DNA of 64,000 nt from Phycomyces blakesleeanus NRRL 1555(-) (lineage: Eukaryota > Mucoromycota > Mucoromycetes > Mucorales > Phycomycetaceae), in the NCBI RefSeq assembly GCF_001638985.1, contig NW_017265160.1:545378-609377 (forward strand). The letters are read 5' to 3'. The notes beneath the pieces are model-generated. The model did not search any database. It was not told the origin of the DNA and worked only from the letters and a program-made list of their open reading frames with translations. Numbering within the stretch: position 1 is the first letter of the stretch; every line of letters starts with the position of its first letter. A program made the position numbers and the translations under genes. Below are positions 35,604 to 46,561 of this stretch, in pieces.

Positions 35604-36614
35604 GATGTGTATAGTAAAGATGAGTAAATAAAATAAAACAAAAGAGAGGGAGAGAGGAAAAGAGACGGACTTGGCAGAATCACCTTTAGGTCATGCAGCC
35701 TGTCATTTGTGAAAAACCGACATTCCTAGTCACAAACACACGTACATGTGTGCGTATATTATTTCCAAGAAAAAAATTATTTGCACACGTTTTTTTTTAA
35801 AATAATAATTAATTAATTAGGGGGTTTCATAAATTAGTATTTTATTTTATTTTTTCTGAAATTAAATAATGAACATTAACAAAAACAAAAATGTCACTGT
35901 TTTCCTTTCAAAAGTGAGGGAACCTACTACTGACAATAGTAGACTAGTTTTGCCCTTTCAAAGTAACACCGCATATATACTGTAATGAGACTCTCCTAGC
36001 GAAACGAAAAAGTTAAAAAGTAGAATTAGAATTAAGGCAGTTTCATGATCTCTCATGATGAAGATATAAGTGGAGGTATAGATCGTTGAATTTAATTCAT
36101 TGGCCAACTAAAGTCAGTATAAATATCAAGTGATTGAGTTCCCCTTTAGAATTTAAAAAAATTCTAATTTCGTATATATTTATTTTATGACCAAAAATTG
36201 TCCTACAGCCTTTAAATTTCAATTTAACAAGCCTCTCTTAACCAATAATTTACTAAATTTAACAGTAATAATAATAACAGCTTCAACTGCCTGAATTTGC
36301 AGATGTAGCAAAACCACCCAAGAATCATTTCTTTTTAAAAAAATGTCTCCAATAAGCAGGCGTCTGGATTTTTTGTGAGTTTGAAAAGAAAAAGAGATTA
36401 GGCCAAGTCTATGCTTGTAAGTCATCGTTTTCAAATGTGATTCTTTAATGCGCAAAAATATAATAAAGTTCTTAGTAAGACAATTGCTCAGCTAAAAAGC
36501 CAAATGGAAGTTAAGGATTTGAAGAGCTAAATAGATTCCAAGCTCGGTGTTATTTAGGTTGATATATACTTATATTATTATCATTATTATGTAATAGCAG
36601 TAAATCATGTTTCT
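35604..36614. other. Spacer with fragments resembling element termini
   Basis: No gene supported. Two short stretches, 35818-35840 and about 36031-36062, resemble the terminal repeat of the 449-bp element (AGGGGGTTTCAT and GTTTCATGATCTCT). They may be old element ends. A minus-strand open frame at 36455-36219 has no recognisable features. Confidence 0.4.
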
Positions 36615-37553
36615 TTATTTGAAACGAAGTTCAGGTGGACAATCGGGCTGCGCAAAAGGATGCGTTTGCTTAAACTCAGGTAATGTCATGAGAGTGTTAG
36701 AGATACGAGTAATCAACGGATATGGCTTCATGTCAAGGTTGTTGCGATGAGCATTCTGGACCATTGGTACCAAGAAAAAGTCGGCCATTGTGATGTGCTC
36801 TCCTACAGTGTAAGTTCCTGAAAGATTCTCCAACTCCTTCTCTAAGCCTACAAAAAAGCAACCCAATCAATAATGGATACTACTTTAATGCGTGTGTGTT
36901 TATGAATTATTTACCTTTGAACCCTCTTGCGATAAACTCTCTGGCCCACTCTTCTTGCTTCTCCTTTTCATCACTCACGTATCTCAGAACGCTCAAGTTT
37001 TGAAGAGGATGAATATCACAGGCAATCATTTGACACACTGCTCGGACCTATAATTTACGTCACGCTCACATAAGCATTCTGTATATATATCGCTATTCTG
37101 ATTACGTACCCTAGCGCGATGAACAGGCCCTGAAGGAAGTGTGGGTCGTTCAGGGTAGGTTTCCTCGAGATATTCCATTATAGCCATACTCTGTAAAAGA
37201 ATCTTTCCCTCTTTGGTTACAAAAGTAGGGATCTTTCCGGTTGGATTGATATCCAAATACTTCTTTTCTTTCTAGATACGCCCACTTTTGTGAATAAGAC
37301 CTGTATATTGGCGTACATAGCATTACTTACGTTCTCATTTATGAGCAAGTTGACATACTCTGTATTGTACTCAATACCCTTCCAGGCCAACGCCAATCTT
37401 ACGCGCCACGAAGCACTAGATCTGAAATAACTATAGAGAGTGGGGAGAGTTTCTTCCTATCCATTAATACACACATATAGAGTGTTAATAATAAAGCTCT
37501 GATTATATTTGTGTATATGTATTTTTAAATAAGCTTACACTTGTATCAGACAT
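36615..37553 (-). CDS. maiA: Maleylacetoacetate isomerase (zeta-class glutathione transferase)
   Basis: Glutathione-dependent cis-trans isomerase that converts maleylacetoacetate to fumarylacetoacetate in tyrosine and phenylalanine breakdown. Five minus-strand exons, 37553-37539 (15 nt), 37456-37331, 37271-37110, 37047-36915 and 36847-36615, give 222 residues, typical for the family. The N-terminal thioredoxin-like domain begins [20 protein letters not shown], matching the zeta-class SSxxxRVR active-site motif; here an Ala replaces the usual Cys after the two Ser. [10 protein letters not shown] and [16 protein letters not shown] form the glutathione-binding part. The helical C-terminal domain has [11 protein letters not shown] and [21 protein letters not shown]. 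The tiny first exon is supported by exact frame and a clean GTAAGC donor. Confidence 0.9.
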
Positions 37554-38337
37554 AAGAGTAGAAAAAAAAGGGTGATTAAAGAACAATCTCAAGAGAGCAA
37601 ATCTCAAAAGGGCACAATATGAAGGTTTTGTCCTATTCTCACGCTGAACGTCACTAATGGTCATAGTCACACACAAATGATTAAACCTGGACTGATTTAT
37701 TCGGGAAACGTTACGGACATGCTGATGAGACCAAATTTGAATAATCAGGGGTGAGGTCACTGACAATTACTTTCTTTTTTGGGGGGTCATACTTTATTAT
37801 TTGCTAAATGCTTCAAAAAAAACTTTAATCCTACGGGGCCGGCATTCTCTGTAGGGTATGTTGCCTTGAAATAACATGAAGAATATATTCTTCTTCAAAA
37901 GCTTGGACTACAGACCGAAGAAAGAATAAATCCTTTAACATTGGTTGAAATAAAATATTCAAAAAACTAGTAAGAGGTAGACTTTGTGGAACTTTACTTC
38001 CAAAACAACATAATTGCCATCAACAAGTAGTTGGTAAAAAATTATAAATAAATCTTATTTCAATTTCATTTCTGTAAAGCTATGACTTTTAAAGATATTT
38101 GAAACTATTGAAAATATTCTAAGAGTATCCGCAGTGGGAATTTTGTATTCAAATTAGTATTTTCTTTGCGCTTTTTATATATTGGGAAATGTAGTACTTC
38201 TATATCAGCGTCTTTTGTTTTAAAGAAAAACCCCCCTCCACCTGATGAGCCTTTACTGAAGAAATGATTTGGTTAAATTAACTGACTTACTACTATTATA
38301 TCTGGTTAACTAGTCTTATTTTTCAAATAAATAACGA
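37554..38337. other. Spacer upstream of the isomerase gene
   Basis: Holds the isomerase promoter. No open frame or repeat of note was found. Confidence 0.5.
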
Positions 38338-39127
38338 GGTAGGCCGCTTGTCTCGATTGGGACAGTTTAAGAACCAATAACCATACTATTCTAATAAAGA
38401 AAAACCTTGTTAGTCTAAGTTTATTTGAATATTTTATTCTTATAAATATTTGATACTAAAGCAAAAACAAACATAATCCATACAAAAATTGAATTGTTGC
38501 TTAGTTTCTTTTACTTCGTCTCATATGCTGTATACTCATCTTCTAACATTTATGATAGTACTTCTTTCTAAAGTTTATTATATAGTCTTTATACTGTTAT
38601 CAATTCAAGCACTCAATGCCCATTCACTCTACCTGTTTGTTGAACTTTATGAAAGGCTTTCAAATTTCTATAGAAGTCTTGATAACCAGAGGTTCTCTTG
38701 TGTAAATCCAATTGCTATATGATGTGCAATTATATCCCTAACTTTACCTACTTCTCTACTGTTTATTTCAATTAGGCACACAATTACCATTGTATATATT
38801 ATATACATAATTATATGTATAATGATGACAAGAATATTTCTGATATCATTGAATTATTTAAAATCTCTGGTGTCTTTGAAGTCTTTAAAGCACCTAGAGC
38901 CCTTGGAGTTATTAGGGTCCTTAAAGCCATTAGGGCCCTTATAACCTTTATACCCTTAATAATCCTTAAAGCACATACAATATTCAAGTCTCTAAAGACC
39001 CTTAAGTTTTCAAAGTTTTCAATGCTGCTAGATTCTTTTAATTATCTGATGTTTTTGATATAGTCAAAGCTTTATTTACTAGAAAAGTAAAATTTTCATC
39101 GATTTTTTTAAATTTAAATAACAATTT
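38338..39127 (-). repeat. Dispersed repeat copy B, uninterrupted
   Basis: Reverse-complement counterpart of 822-2098 without the 449-bp element. The corresponding point is near 38723, where the sequence reads straight across a TATA. This copy therefore represents the pre-insertion state. The periodic leucine-codon-like part (38815-39063) is open in a different frame from copy A, consistent with non-coding drift. Confidence 0.75.
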
Positions 39128-39930
39128 CAAACCTTTGGTCAAATTTTTCTTAAAAAAAGATTGTGCGGTGTTTTAACAAAATAAAAAAAAATCGGTAAAT
39201 TAAGAGTGGAAGTACTATTTTCTTTCTGCTTTGTACATCGTTTCCTACAGGGCCTCGCATCTCAAAGCTTTGATGTCGACTTGGCCTACATGGGAACGTA
39301 GAGTAAAATCGCAATGAATCATGATACTCCGGTTGCATAGAGAATATTGCAACTAGGCCACTATTTAAGATCTTGCACATTTCACCATCCCAATCACTTT
39401 GAAATCATTTAAATAAATGTTAAGAAAATTTCATCATAATTCTTGTTTACTATTTTCGCCCATATCTACATGCTTTCTTTTTATATATATTCTGCGTTAA
39501 ATAGTACATGTGAAAGGTCATTACTACTTAACATATTGTAAAATAAAGCAACAATAATACCAAATAAATAAATATTAAATTTTCATTCACTTGGAAAACT
39601 GAACATATTTTTGCTCTTATATATATATATATATCAAACACCATCGGAAGGTGATATATGTACTGTTTTTCACTATAATAAACAAATGAATAGAGAAATA
39701 AAGGTTATTGTCACAATGATTTATGACGCGACTTGGATCACATTCAGACGCGTACTACGTCTTGGTTTTCCTAATCACGCTCAACTCAAAGAACGTAAAA
39801 CAAGAATTCCAAAAAAAAAAATTCCAAAATTTGGTGGTGAAAATAGATATTAAAAGGGACCGCGTTCTCAATGGGTCAAAATAAATCCAATTAAAGCCAT
39901 ACTGTGTTTGTTCTTCTCACTCCATCATCC
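39128..39930. other. Spacer and promoter region of RAD21
   Basis: No intact gene. A coding-like run near 39640-39853 (ending RRVLRLGFPNHAQLKERK) could be an old gene fragment. The last ~80 bases are likely leader of RAD21. Confidence 0.45.
39748..39753. promoter_or_regulatory. ACGCGT, possible MCB element upstream of RAD21
   Basis: A perfect MluI cell-cycle box 178 bases before the RAD21 start, with a second CGCG core (GACGCG) at about 39724. Budding-yeast MCD1/SCC1 is a late-G1 gene driven by MCB boxes. The caveat is that the surrounding 12-mer also occurs at about 29886, inside what may be a gene fragment, so this could be coincidental. Confidence 0.3.
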
Positions 39931-42000
39931 ATGTCTGTCCTACCTGATCAGATCATCACTAAGCAGGGACCTTTAGCTCGTGTTTGGTTAGCTTCCCATT
40001 GGGAAAGAAAGCTATCAAAGTCTCAATTCTTACAGACCAATCTCGAAAAGACGATTGGTAAGAACCTCTATTGCCATCGCACCAAAATAAAAAACAAAAA
40101 CAAACAAACAAACAAACAGAAAAACCCTGATAAATAAGATTTACTTATTAACCATCTCTCTTACCAGATGCCATCAGCATCACTCAGCAACAGGAACCTT
40201 ATGCCTTGCGTGTTTCGGGACAGCTCTTGTTGGGTGTTGTACGCATCTATTCTCGCAAGACTCGTTATCTCTTGGAAGATTGTAATGAAGCTCTTGTGAA
40301 GATCAAGCTGGTGAGTTCTGTTGCTAAACAATTAATCCTGGATACAAACTCTTATACACTATAAATTTCTTGGTAACAGGCTTTCAAAAAGGGCAATGTC
40401 AACATGCCCGACATTAACCAATCGGTTGCTAACCTCGGAAGCATTACATTGCCTGAACGACTCACAGAATTTGACATTCTTCTTCCCAGTATCTCTTTCA
40501 ACGCCTTGTAAGCTTTGATTTGCCTTGTTTGAGTGTTTGTTGCATTTCATAGACCAAAAAAATATTATATACAGATATACCAATCCTGTCGATTCCAGAG
40601 ATGCTGTACTTGATAATCTTGAAGGATTATCCTTCTCTCAAGACATCACTCTTACTGATGTTCAGGACGGTTTAATGAGTGGAAGCTGGGGATTCGATAT
40701 GATTGAACAGAGACGCCGTGACATGCTGACCGACACCGAACGCCCATTCGATTTCTCGAACAACACATTCTTTGATATTGAGGGCGGTCGTCGTGATGCT
40801 GTGCAGACTGGCGAGTTTAGCGACTTTTTCGGAATGCAGGACATTGAAGAGCCCATGAACAAGATGGGTCTCGAAGACAATGTCCAACCTGTATTGGACA
40901 ACAATGATTCCGTGGACTTTGACTTTGATCTTGGTGATGATGAGATGAATACCAGACCTCAGACCAACAACGAGTTCGCTTTTCCTGATGATCAAAACGA
41001 TGCACTCAACCGCCAGCGTGAGACTAGCGAGATGACTGATGCTCCTTTCCTGGAAACCTTGACTCAAACAGGTATGCTACCAAGTTTGCAATGTAATTGA
41101 GCGATATTAATTGTAAATATATTCGTACTGTGATTTTCATCATAGACGTGCCTGCTATTCAAGAGCCTGCGCGTCGTAGACGCCGCCTTGTTGTTGACAA
41201 GGTGACAGAGATTCCTCACGATGAACTCAAACAGTACATGCAGGATACTTCCACAATCATTGACAAGGTAAATACAATACAAGACTAATGCAATTGTTTA
41301 CGAAAAGAAGAAGAGAAAGAAAGAAATATCTAAAATCATCCTTTTTTTTTATGAAATAGTCCGCCGATGAGCAACAGTACAAAGAATTGAAGTCTATTGA
41401 AAAGGTGGACCTTATGCGTCCATCTGCCTTGACTTCTGTTTCTGGCCTTGATAACCTGTTTGCCTCTTTGTCTCGTAAGCGCAGAGCTTCTCAGATGATT
41501 GTAGAGAACCAGGATGTCCATCAAGACAATGTCATGCAAGACGACACCGGTTTTGACAACTATGATTTTGATGCTCCTGATATGGATGATATTTATGTAA
41601 GTTGACAGCAATATATATAATATCCTTGAAAATAACTTTCCAAAAAATAACAAATAATAAAATATAAGAATTCTAATATTCATAATCTCAAACCTATTTT
41701 ATTTGTCTACAGGAATCTCGTCCTCCTCAGGACTTGGCTTTTGAGGGCAGTCAGGATAGCTATCGCCCTAACAGTCAGTCTGCTATTAGCACACACGCTC
41801 AGATGACATTGGAGAAGATTGAGAAAATCACTGTGGGTAATCGCTCGGTAGTCTTTAGAGAGTTGGCACCTACAACCAAGGCAGATGCTGCTCGCATGTT
41901 TTATGATATTCTCCTTTTGTCCACAAAGGATAAGATCCAAGTCAAACAGACTAATGCCTTTGGAGACATCCAAATCCGCCCTCATGCTGCTGCCTTTTGA
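39931..42000 (+). CDS. RAD21: Cohesin kleisin subunit Rad21/Scc1
   Basis: Closes the SMC1-SMC3 cohesin ring and is cut by separase at anaphase. Exons 39931-40057, 40168-40310, 40380-40507, 40575-41071, 41146-41267, 41360-41596 and 41713-42000 give 513 residues. The N-terminal kleisin domain (residues 1-110) has [20 protein letters not shown] and the Rad21 signature [20 protein letters not shown], which binds SMC3. The middle is acidic and disordered, with a DIEGGRR sequence at residues 200-206, like a separase site, and a basic RRRRR cluster. The C-terminal winged helix ([33 protein letters not shown]) binds SMC1. The mitotic Rad21 form is favoured over meiotic Rec8, but not proven. The gene is tail to tail with the nitronate monooxygenase gene (221 bases). 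Confidence 0.93.
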
Positions 42001-42221
42001 ATTGAATAGAGACACTCTGTGTTCATTTTCTTTCCATCTCTCCATCTCTACCTTTCTATCTTTTTCTATCTCTCTATTTCTCTTTCTTTCTCTAATCTTA
42101 GCATGTACAGACTTCATTGTGTTATTCCCTTTCATTTTATTTTTATTTTTATTGGTAAAAGCAAAATCATCAAAAACGAGTATTTATATTTGTAAAAGAT
42201 TTTGTTTAAAATGGAGGAAAC

Positions 42222-43349
42222 CTAAGCATGTTTTTGGATATCGGATACTAGCTTATTAAAAATTCCAGTTGCTGACAGAGTACCTTCTTCAGAATACTTG
42301 GCTGCCTTTGTTGTATTATCTCCTGATAAGAGATACATATAATCGGTCAAGCTATTTTTTGTTCCATGAGTCACAATGTCGGCTATTTTTGCAGAGTGTA
42401 TATCGTATGGGGGGATCTCAACTGAACTTCCTACCGAATCCTCTATATTTCTGACTAGTTTATTGGGGAAGCAGCGTGCACGACGACCTGTAATCACTTT
42501 AGTGATCTTTGTGGGTTCTTGAGAGTGTAGCATAACATCTTTATGAGCAAAAGGAGTAGGCGACTCCTTGGAAAGCATAAAAAGTGTTCCGATCACAGCG
42601 CCATCTGCGCCCCATTTCAACAGTGCATCGGCAACGGTGGGACCATCACTGAGTCCACCTGCAGCTAGGATAGGTATTTTGCTGGTAAGAGTATTGTGTA
42701 TAGCTTGAACAAGATCCCGGGTAGACATTTCTTTGCCTTGATCAGAAAGGAAAGAGCCACGATGCCCACCTGCTTCTAACCCTTGAGCTACGATAGCATC
42801 AGCTTTGGGTTGTGCCTCTGGAGAATCTTCTCCTGCCAGAATGAGTGCTTCTTGCACAGTTGTAGCCGTTCCAATAATGTATATTCCTGCATCTTTGAAG
42901 GCTTTGAACAAATGATCAGGGAGGTATCCAAAGGTAAAAGAGACTACTTGAACGCCTTCTTCAATAATAACAGTTGCCTGACTATCAAGTGGAGGGGACC
43001 TCATGGCAAATTGTAGTGGTTGTGAAATACCAAGCTCATGACGAATGTTGTCAAGGAATGTGTCAGTTGGATATATTTTTGCCAGTTCTTCGCGAGTAGG
43101 CGGGGGAGTTTGTCTACAAAAGATATTGACTGCAAATGGCAGGGAGGTTTTTGCACGAGTATCACGAATAATCTCGCGCATTGCCTCGGGTTGGGTTGTA
43201 GCAAGACCCAAGGATCCTAGTCCACCTGCATTGCTAATTGCCGCAGTAAGATCAGAGGCTGCATGACCTGCGCAAGGGGCTTGAATTATAGGGTATTTTA
43301 GTTTGAGTGCACGAGTAAACGCAGTAGAGGCCCATGTTAATCTCGACAT
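42222..43349 (-). CDS. Nitronate monooxygenase (2-nitropropane dioxygenase-like)
   Basis: FMN-dependent TIM-barrel flavoenzyme that oxidises nitronates such as propionate 3-nitronate. Intronless, about 375 residues from the Met at 43349. Landmarks are YPIIQAPCAGHAASDLTAAI at the start of the barrel, NAGGLGSLGLA, FAVNIFCRQTPPP, DAIVAQGLEAGGHRGSF (the conserved His of the family), PILAAGGLSDGPTVADAL and GADGAVIGTLFMLS for FMN phosphate binding. The open frame extends 31 codons further upstream to 43442, but that part lies in an inverted-repeat arm and a TA run and is not family-like, so the internal Met is preferred. Confidence 0.88.
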   Translation of the reverse strand: MSRLTWASTAFTRALKLKYPIIQAPCAGHAASDLTAAISNAGGLGSLGLATTQPEAMREIIRDTRAKTSLPFAVNIFCRQTPPPTREELAKIYPTDTFLDNIRHELGISQPLQFAMRSPPLDSQATVIIEEGVQVVSFTFGYLPDHLFKAFKDAGIYIIGTATTVQEALILAGEDSPEAQPKADAIVAQGLEAGGHRGSFLSDQGKEMSTRDLVQAIHNTLTSKIPILAAGGLSDGPTVADALLKWGADGAVIGTLFMLSKESPTPFAHKDVMLHSQEPTKITKVITGRRARCFPNKLVRNIEDSVGSSVEIPPYDIHSAKIADIVTHGTKNSLTDYMYLLSGDNTTKAAKYSEEGTLSATGIFNKLVSDIQKHA

Positions 43350-43383
43350 TACAGTATATATATATATATGATTGAATACTATA

Positions 43384-43727
43384 TATGCTGTTCGCCAGCG
43401 TACGAGGGAATCATCGAGGGAATTGTATCGAGGAGATTGCATTACGTCATATAAAATCCCGACTATTATTCAGCATCTGTTTCTTAATTTTTTACTAAAA
43501 TACTTTGTCGGTCTTTGTTTTTTTTGCTAATGATCTGCTTTATATTGGCTATGGAAAATAAGCCTTATAAGTATCGTCGTTTAGTACATCCTTTTTTGTA
43601 ATCAGAGTCCTTATTTTAGAAACTTTGCTTACCCGGAGTTTAATAATTTACTATATAAAGTACTTTCTTTCAATTCCCTCAATGCAATTCTCTCGAAGAT
43701 TCCCTCGTATGCTGGCGAACAGCATTA
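43384..43727. repeat. Inverted-repeat element next to the nitronate monooxygenase start
   Basis: An arm at 43384-43440 (ATGCTGTTCGCCAGCGTACG onward) matches the reverse complement of 43671-43727 over about 55 bases with few mismatches, around a 230-base AT-rich core without coding capacity. The outer right end abuts TAGTCTGTCCACATC, similar to the terminus of the 441-bp element at 58921-59361. It looks like a small non-autonomous transposon. No clear target duplication was found. Confidence 0.6.
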
Positions 43728-43857
43728 GTCTGTCCACATCAAATATTATACAACCATGTTATTCAGAAAAGTTCTCTTTTCATTACTGACAATTATTTAC
43801 GAATGATGACCCTAATAATACAGCTTATCTTGGAACTTTTTTTTTTTAGCTTTTAGT

Positions 43858-44679
43858 CTGTCTTTACCAACTGTTCATAAATGCAAGACGAATCCCTATC
43901 TTGATCAGCATTTGGTAAACTCTCGATAATACGATTCTAAATACAAAAACAAATATAGTCAGAAACATAAATCATGGTTTCCAGGCATACTTGCATGTGT
44001 TGTAACTTGGCTGTAAAATTAGGAACTTCCACTGACTCATGTTGAATTCATGTTGAATTCATTTGTATTCACTGCTCAAGTTCAATTCAAGCGTAACGAA
44101 ACTTATATTATAGTCTAATAAATAAATAGATAGATAGATAGATAAATAAGAAAGACACCAGTGGTCAATTACTTGTTATCAATAAAAAATAATTTCTCTT
44201 ACTATTAACTAATATACCAAACGTTTTACACTCTTTAGTTGTTTCGGAAACTTTTATTCTAAGATGGAACTGTCTTTTACACAGTTCCCAAAATCTGCAT
44301 TATCAGTCATAAGACCGAAGCTCTTGTTGTGCTACCACAATTTCTTTGTTAAAACGAGTATTTCAGAATGATTCTATGCTATTTATCATTTTCTGGGCTA
44401 AGGTATACAAATTAAATGTCAAAATGGGGAGTGGGTCTAGCAAGAGTCTCCTCCTACTTAGACATTAGCTTTCTTTCACTGGTATTAGCTTCAGCGCCAT
44501 CATACAAGATGGTGATAGAATCGTGTCTAGGAACGCAATAGATTTGAAGTATCTCATTTGTGGCAAATGCGGTGATGTACCTACACTTATAAAATAACAA
44601 AATATGGACTCTTTATTCCTTCACTTTTTGATATATCATACCAGTAAATTGAAAGAAAGTCATCCATTAAAAACATGTT
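43858..44679 (-). pseudogene. Decayed or unresolved multi-exon gene
   Basis: Minus-strand exons look genuine. 44679-44642 (NMFLMDDFLSIYW) joins in frame to an exon from 44580 (YITAFATNEILQIYCVPRHD, then SITILYDGAEANTSERKL). Near the end an exon around 44035-43991 (ESVEVPNFTAKLQHMQ) joins 43948-43868 (NRIIESLPNADQDRDSSCIY, then EQLVKTD and a stop). Between them NKEIVVAQQELRSYD (about 44340) is coding-like but no consistent frame links it. Further 5' exons may lie up to about 45240 (MNLRFSTDVEFYSFTVKCFC). I do not recognise the family and suspect decay, but a live gene with tiny exons is not excluded. Confidence 0.4.
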
Positions 44680-45240
44680 CTAAAGCAAACAAGAAACATG
44701 CTTAACAATGTAATCAATTTTTGATGAAGGGTATTATACTTAACACCACTTCTACGTGCCAAATTTTTCTTTGTTATCTATACATAGTATATAAAGTCAA
44801 AAATAAGTATAGAAAATAGAAAAAATGAGATTTCCTACATGGTTGATAGCATATTGTATATGCAAAAAGCATTACTTGTAGTTAGCTGTACTGAAGAAGA
44901 AGATTTTTTTTGTTCATTGATTGTCTAAAAAAAAAAGGGTGGTGTCTATACCACAAACTGGATCTATTATAAATAAAACGAAGGTGAGGATTTGCTTTTA
45001 CTACATGATTGGATGAACCATAAATTTAAACTTGCCTTGTTTTTTTTTTAAAAAAAAGTTATTGGTCCAATTGAAGAAGGAACGTATTGTTAAAAATCAG
45101 GTACCGTCAAGTCCTAATTGATAACAACCTGTAAAGATGATGTTGACAAAATACCTCAATTGGATTTGCAAAAGGCGGCAAAAACATTTAACGGTAAATG
45201 AATAAAACTCCACGTCCGTTGAAAATCGGAGATTCATATT

Positions 45241-45879
45241 ATTTCAGAAAAGGAAGGAGGTGAAAAAAGAAGACATTCAAAAACCACTCTCTGGGAAGAT
45301 CCCTGGGAAATCTTTCCAAGAACCCCCTGAGGCACCTCTAATTTTTTTCTATAGTGTATATTTTAGCTTTAGTGCTTTATATTGATGAAGGGAGGTCTTA
45401 ATCGTGAAGCAATATTATTGGTTAATGAAGATTTACAAATCGTACGTACATTTATTATTGAATACCCCTAATAATAAATAAATAAATAAATAAAATGGCT
45501 TCATGAGACCAAGATACAAAAGAAAAAGCAGTGGAATTTTGACTTATTTATATGTATATTTTATTTTTATTTTTTGAAAAAGAAAACTAGGGTTCAGGAA
45601 CTATACTAATGAGAGACAATGAAGATATACACACATGCCACGATGAAGAAGGTCTTGGGAAAGAAAGTTAACCTTTTCTTCTTCTTTTTTGTTTAGAAAC
45701 AGGATAATAATGCAGGAAATACAGGTATGACAGGGTTGTACATGAGAAGAGAAGAAAGGAAAATAAAATAAAATAAAATATAAAGAAAAGTAGAGAAGAG
45801 ATACAGGGTGATATTGATGATGATGATTATGTTGTTATTGTTGTTGTTGTTGTTGTTGTTGTTATTGTTGTTATTGTTC
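45241..45879. other. Spacer downstream of the MATE gene
   Basis: No gene supported. It contains an AATA-type run (45470-45495), TTTTA runs, and a TTG/TTA trinucleotide run at about 45829-45876 just beyond the MATE stop codon. Confidence 0.5.
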
Positions 45880-46522
45880 TTAGGCTTCAAAAGTGGTATC
45901 ATCGCTTTGATCGTCCTCTTCGTGCTTTACACGTTCTTGGGTTCGCTTGACTTCAGCTGGCCAATTGACGCTAAACAAGAAGATGCCTTCGCCAATAGAA
46001 GCAATAAAGAGCGCAATTGAAAGGCCTGCCCATAGACCAGATAAGTTCCAGCCGGCCTTGAATGTCAAAAAGAGTCCAATAGGAAGGGCAACGATATAGT
46101 ATGCAAATATATTGATCCATGCTGCAATTTTCTGTCGTCCCAGACCACGGATGGCACCACCACACACGCCTGCCAGTCCATCGGCGATCTGGAATAGGGC
46201 GCACATTGGAATGATGCTGGCCACACGGTTCACAACCTCGTCTTCAGATGTAAAGAGATATCCAAACCATGAACGAGTTGCCATCAAGATTGCTGAGTTT
46301 AGAGACCCAAAAATTACAGCATAAATCATGGCAACTATTGTAGCACAACGAGCCTTCTTGGCCTTTGCCTCGCCAAGTGAGTTACCAACGCGGTTAGACG
46401 CAGCAATGGCAATACCAAACGGAATTGTGTATGTGGCTGATATAGTCGTCAATAAAATTGACTGCGCAGCAAGGTCAACCGTACTAAGGTAAGAAGCTAT
46501 ACAACATGTGGGATGTGTTAAT

Positions 46523-46561
<39 letters not shown>

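Noticed and set aside
40672..41067. 131-codon minus-strand open frame
   Set aside because: Antisense to RAD21 exon 4, with no family features.
43350..43442. N-terminal 31-codon extension of the nitronate monooxygenase
   Set aside because: It lies in an inverted-repeat arm and a TA run and does not resemble the family; the Met at 43349 precedes the conserved barrel start.
45829..45902. Asn-rich extension of a minus-strand frame at the end of the MATE gene
   Set aside because: It is the TTG/TTA trinucleotide run just beyond the MATE stop codon read in another frame.
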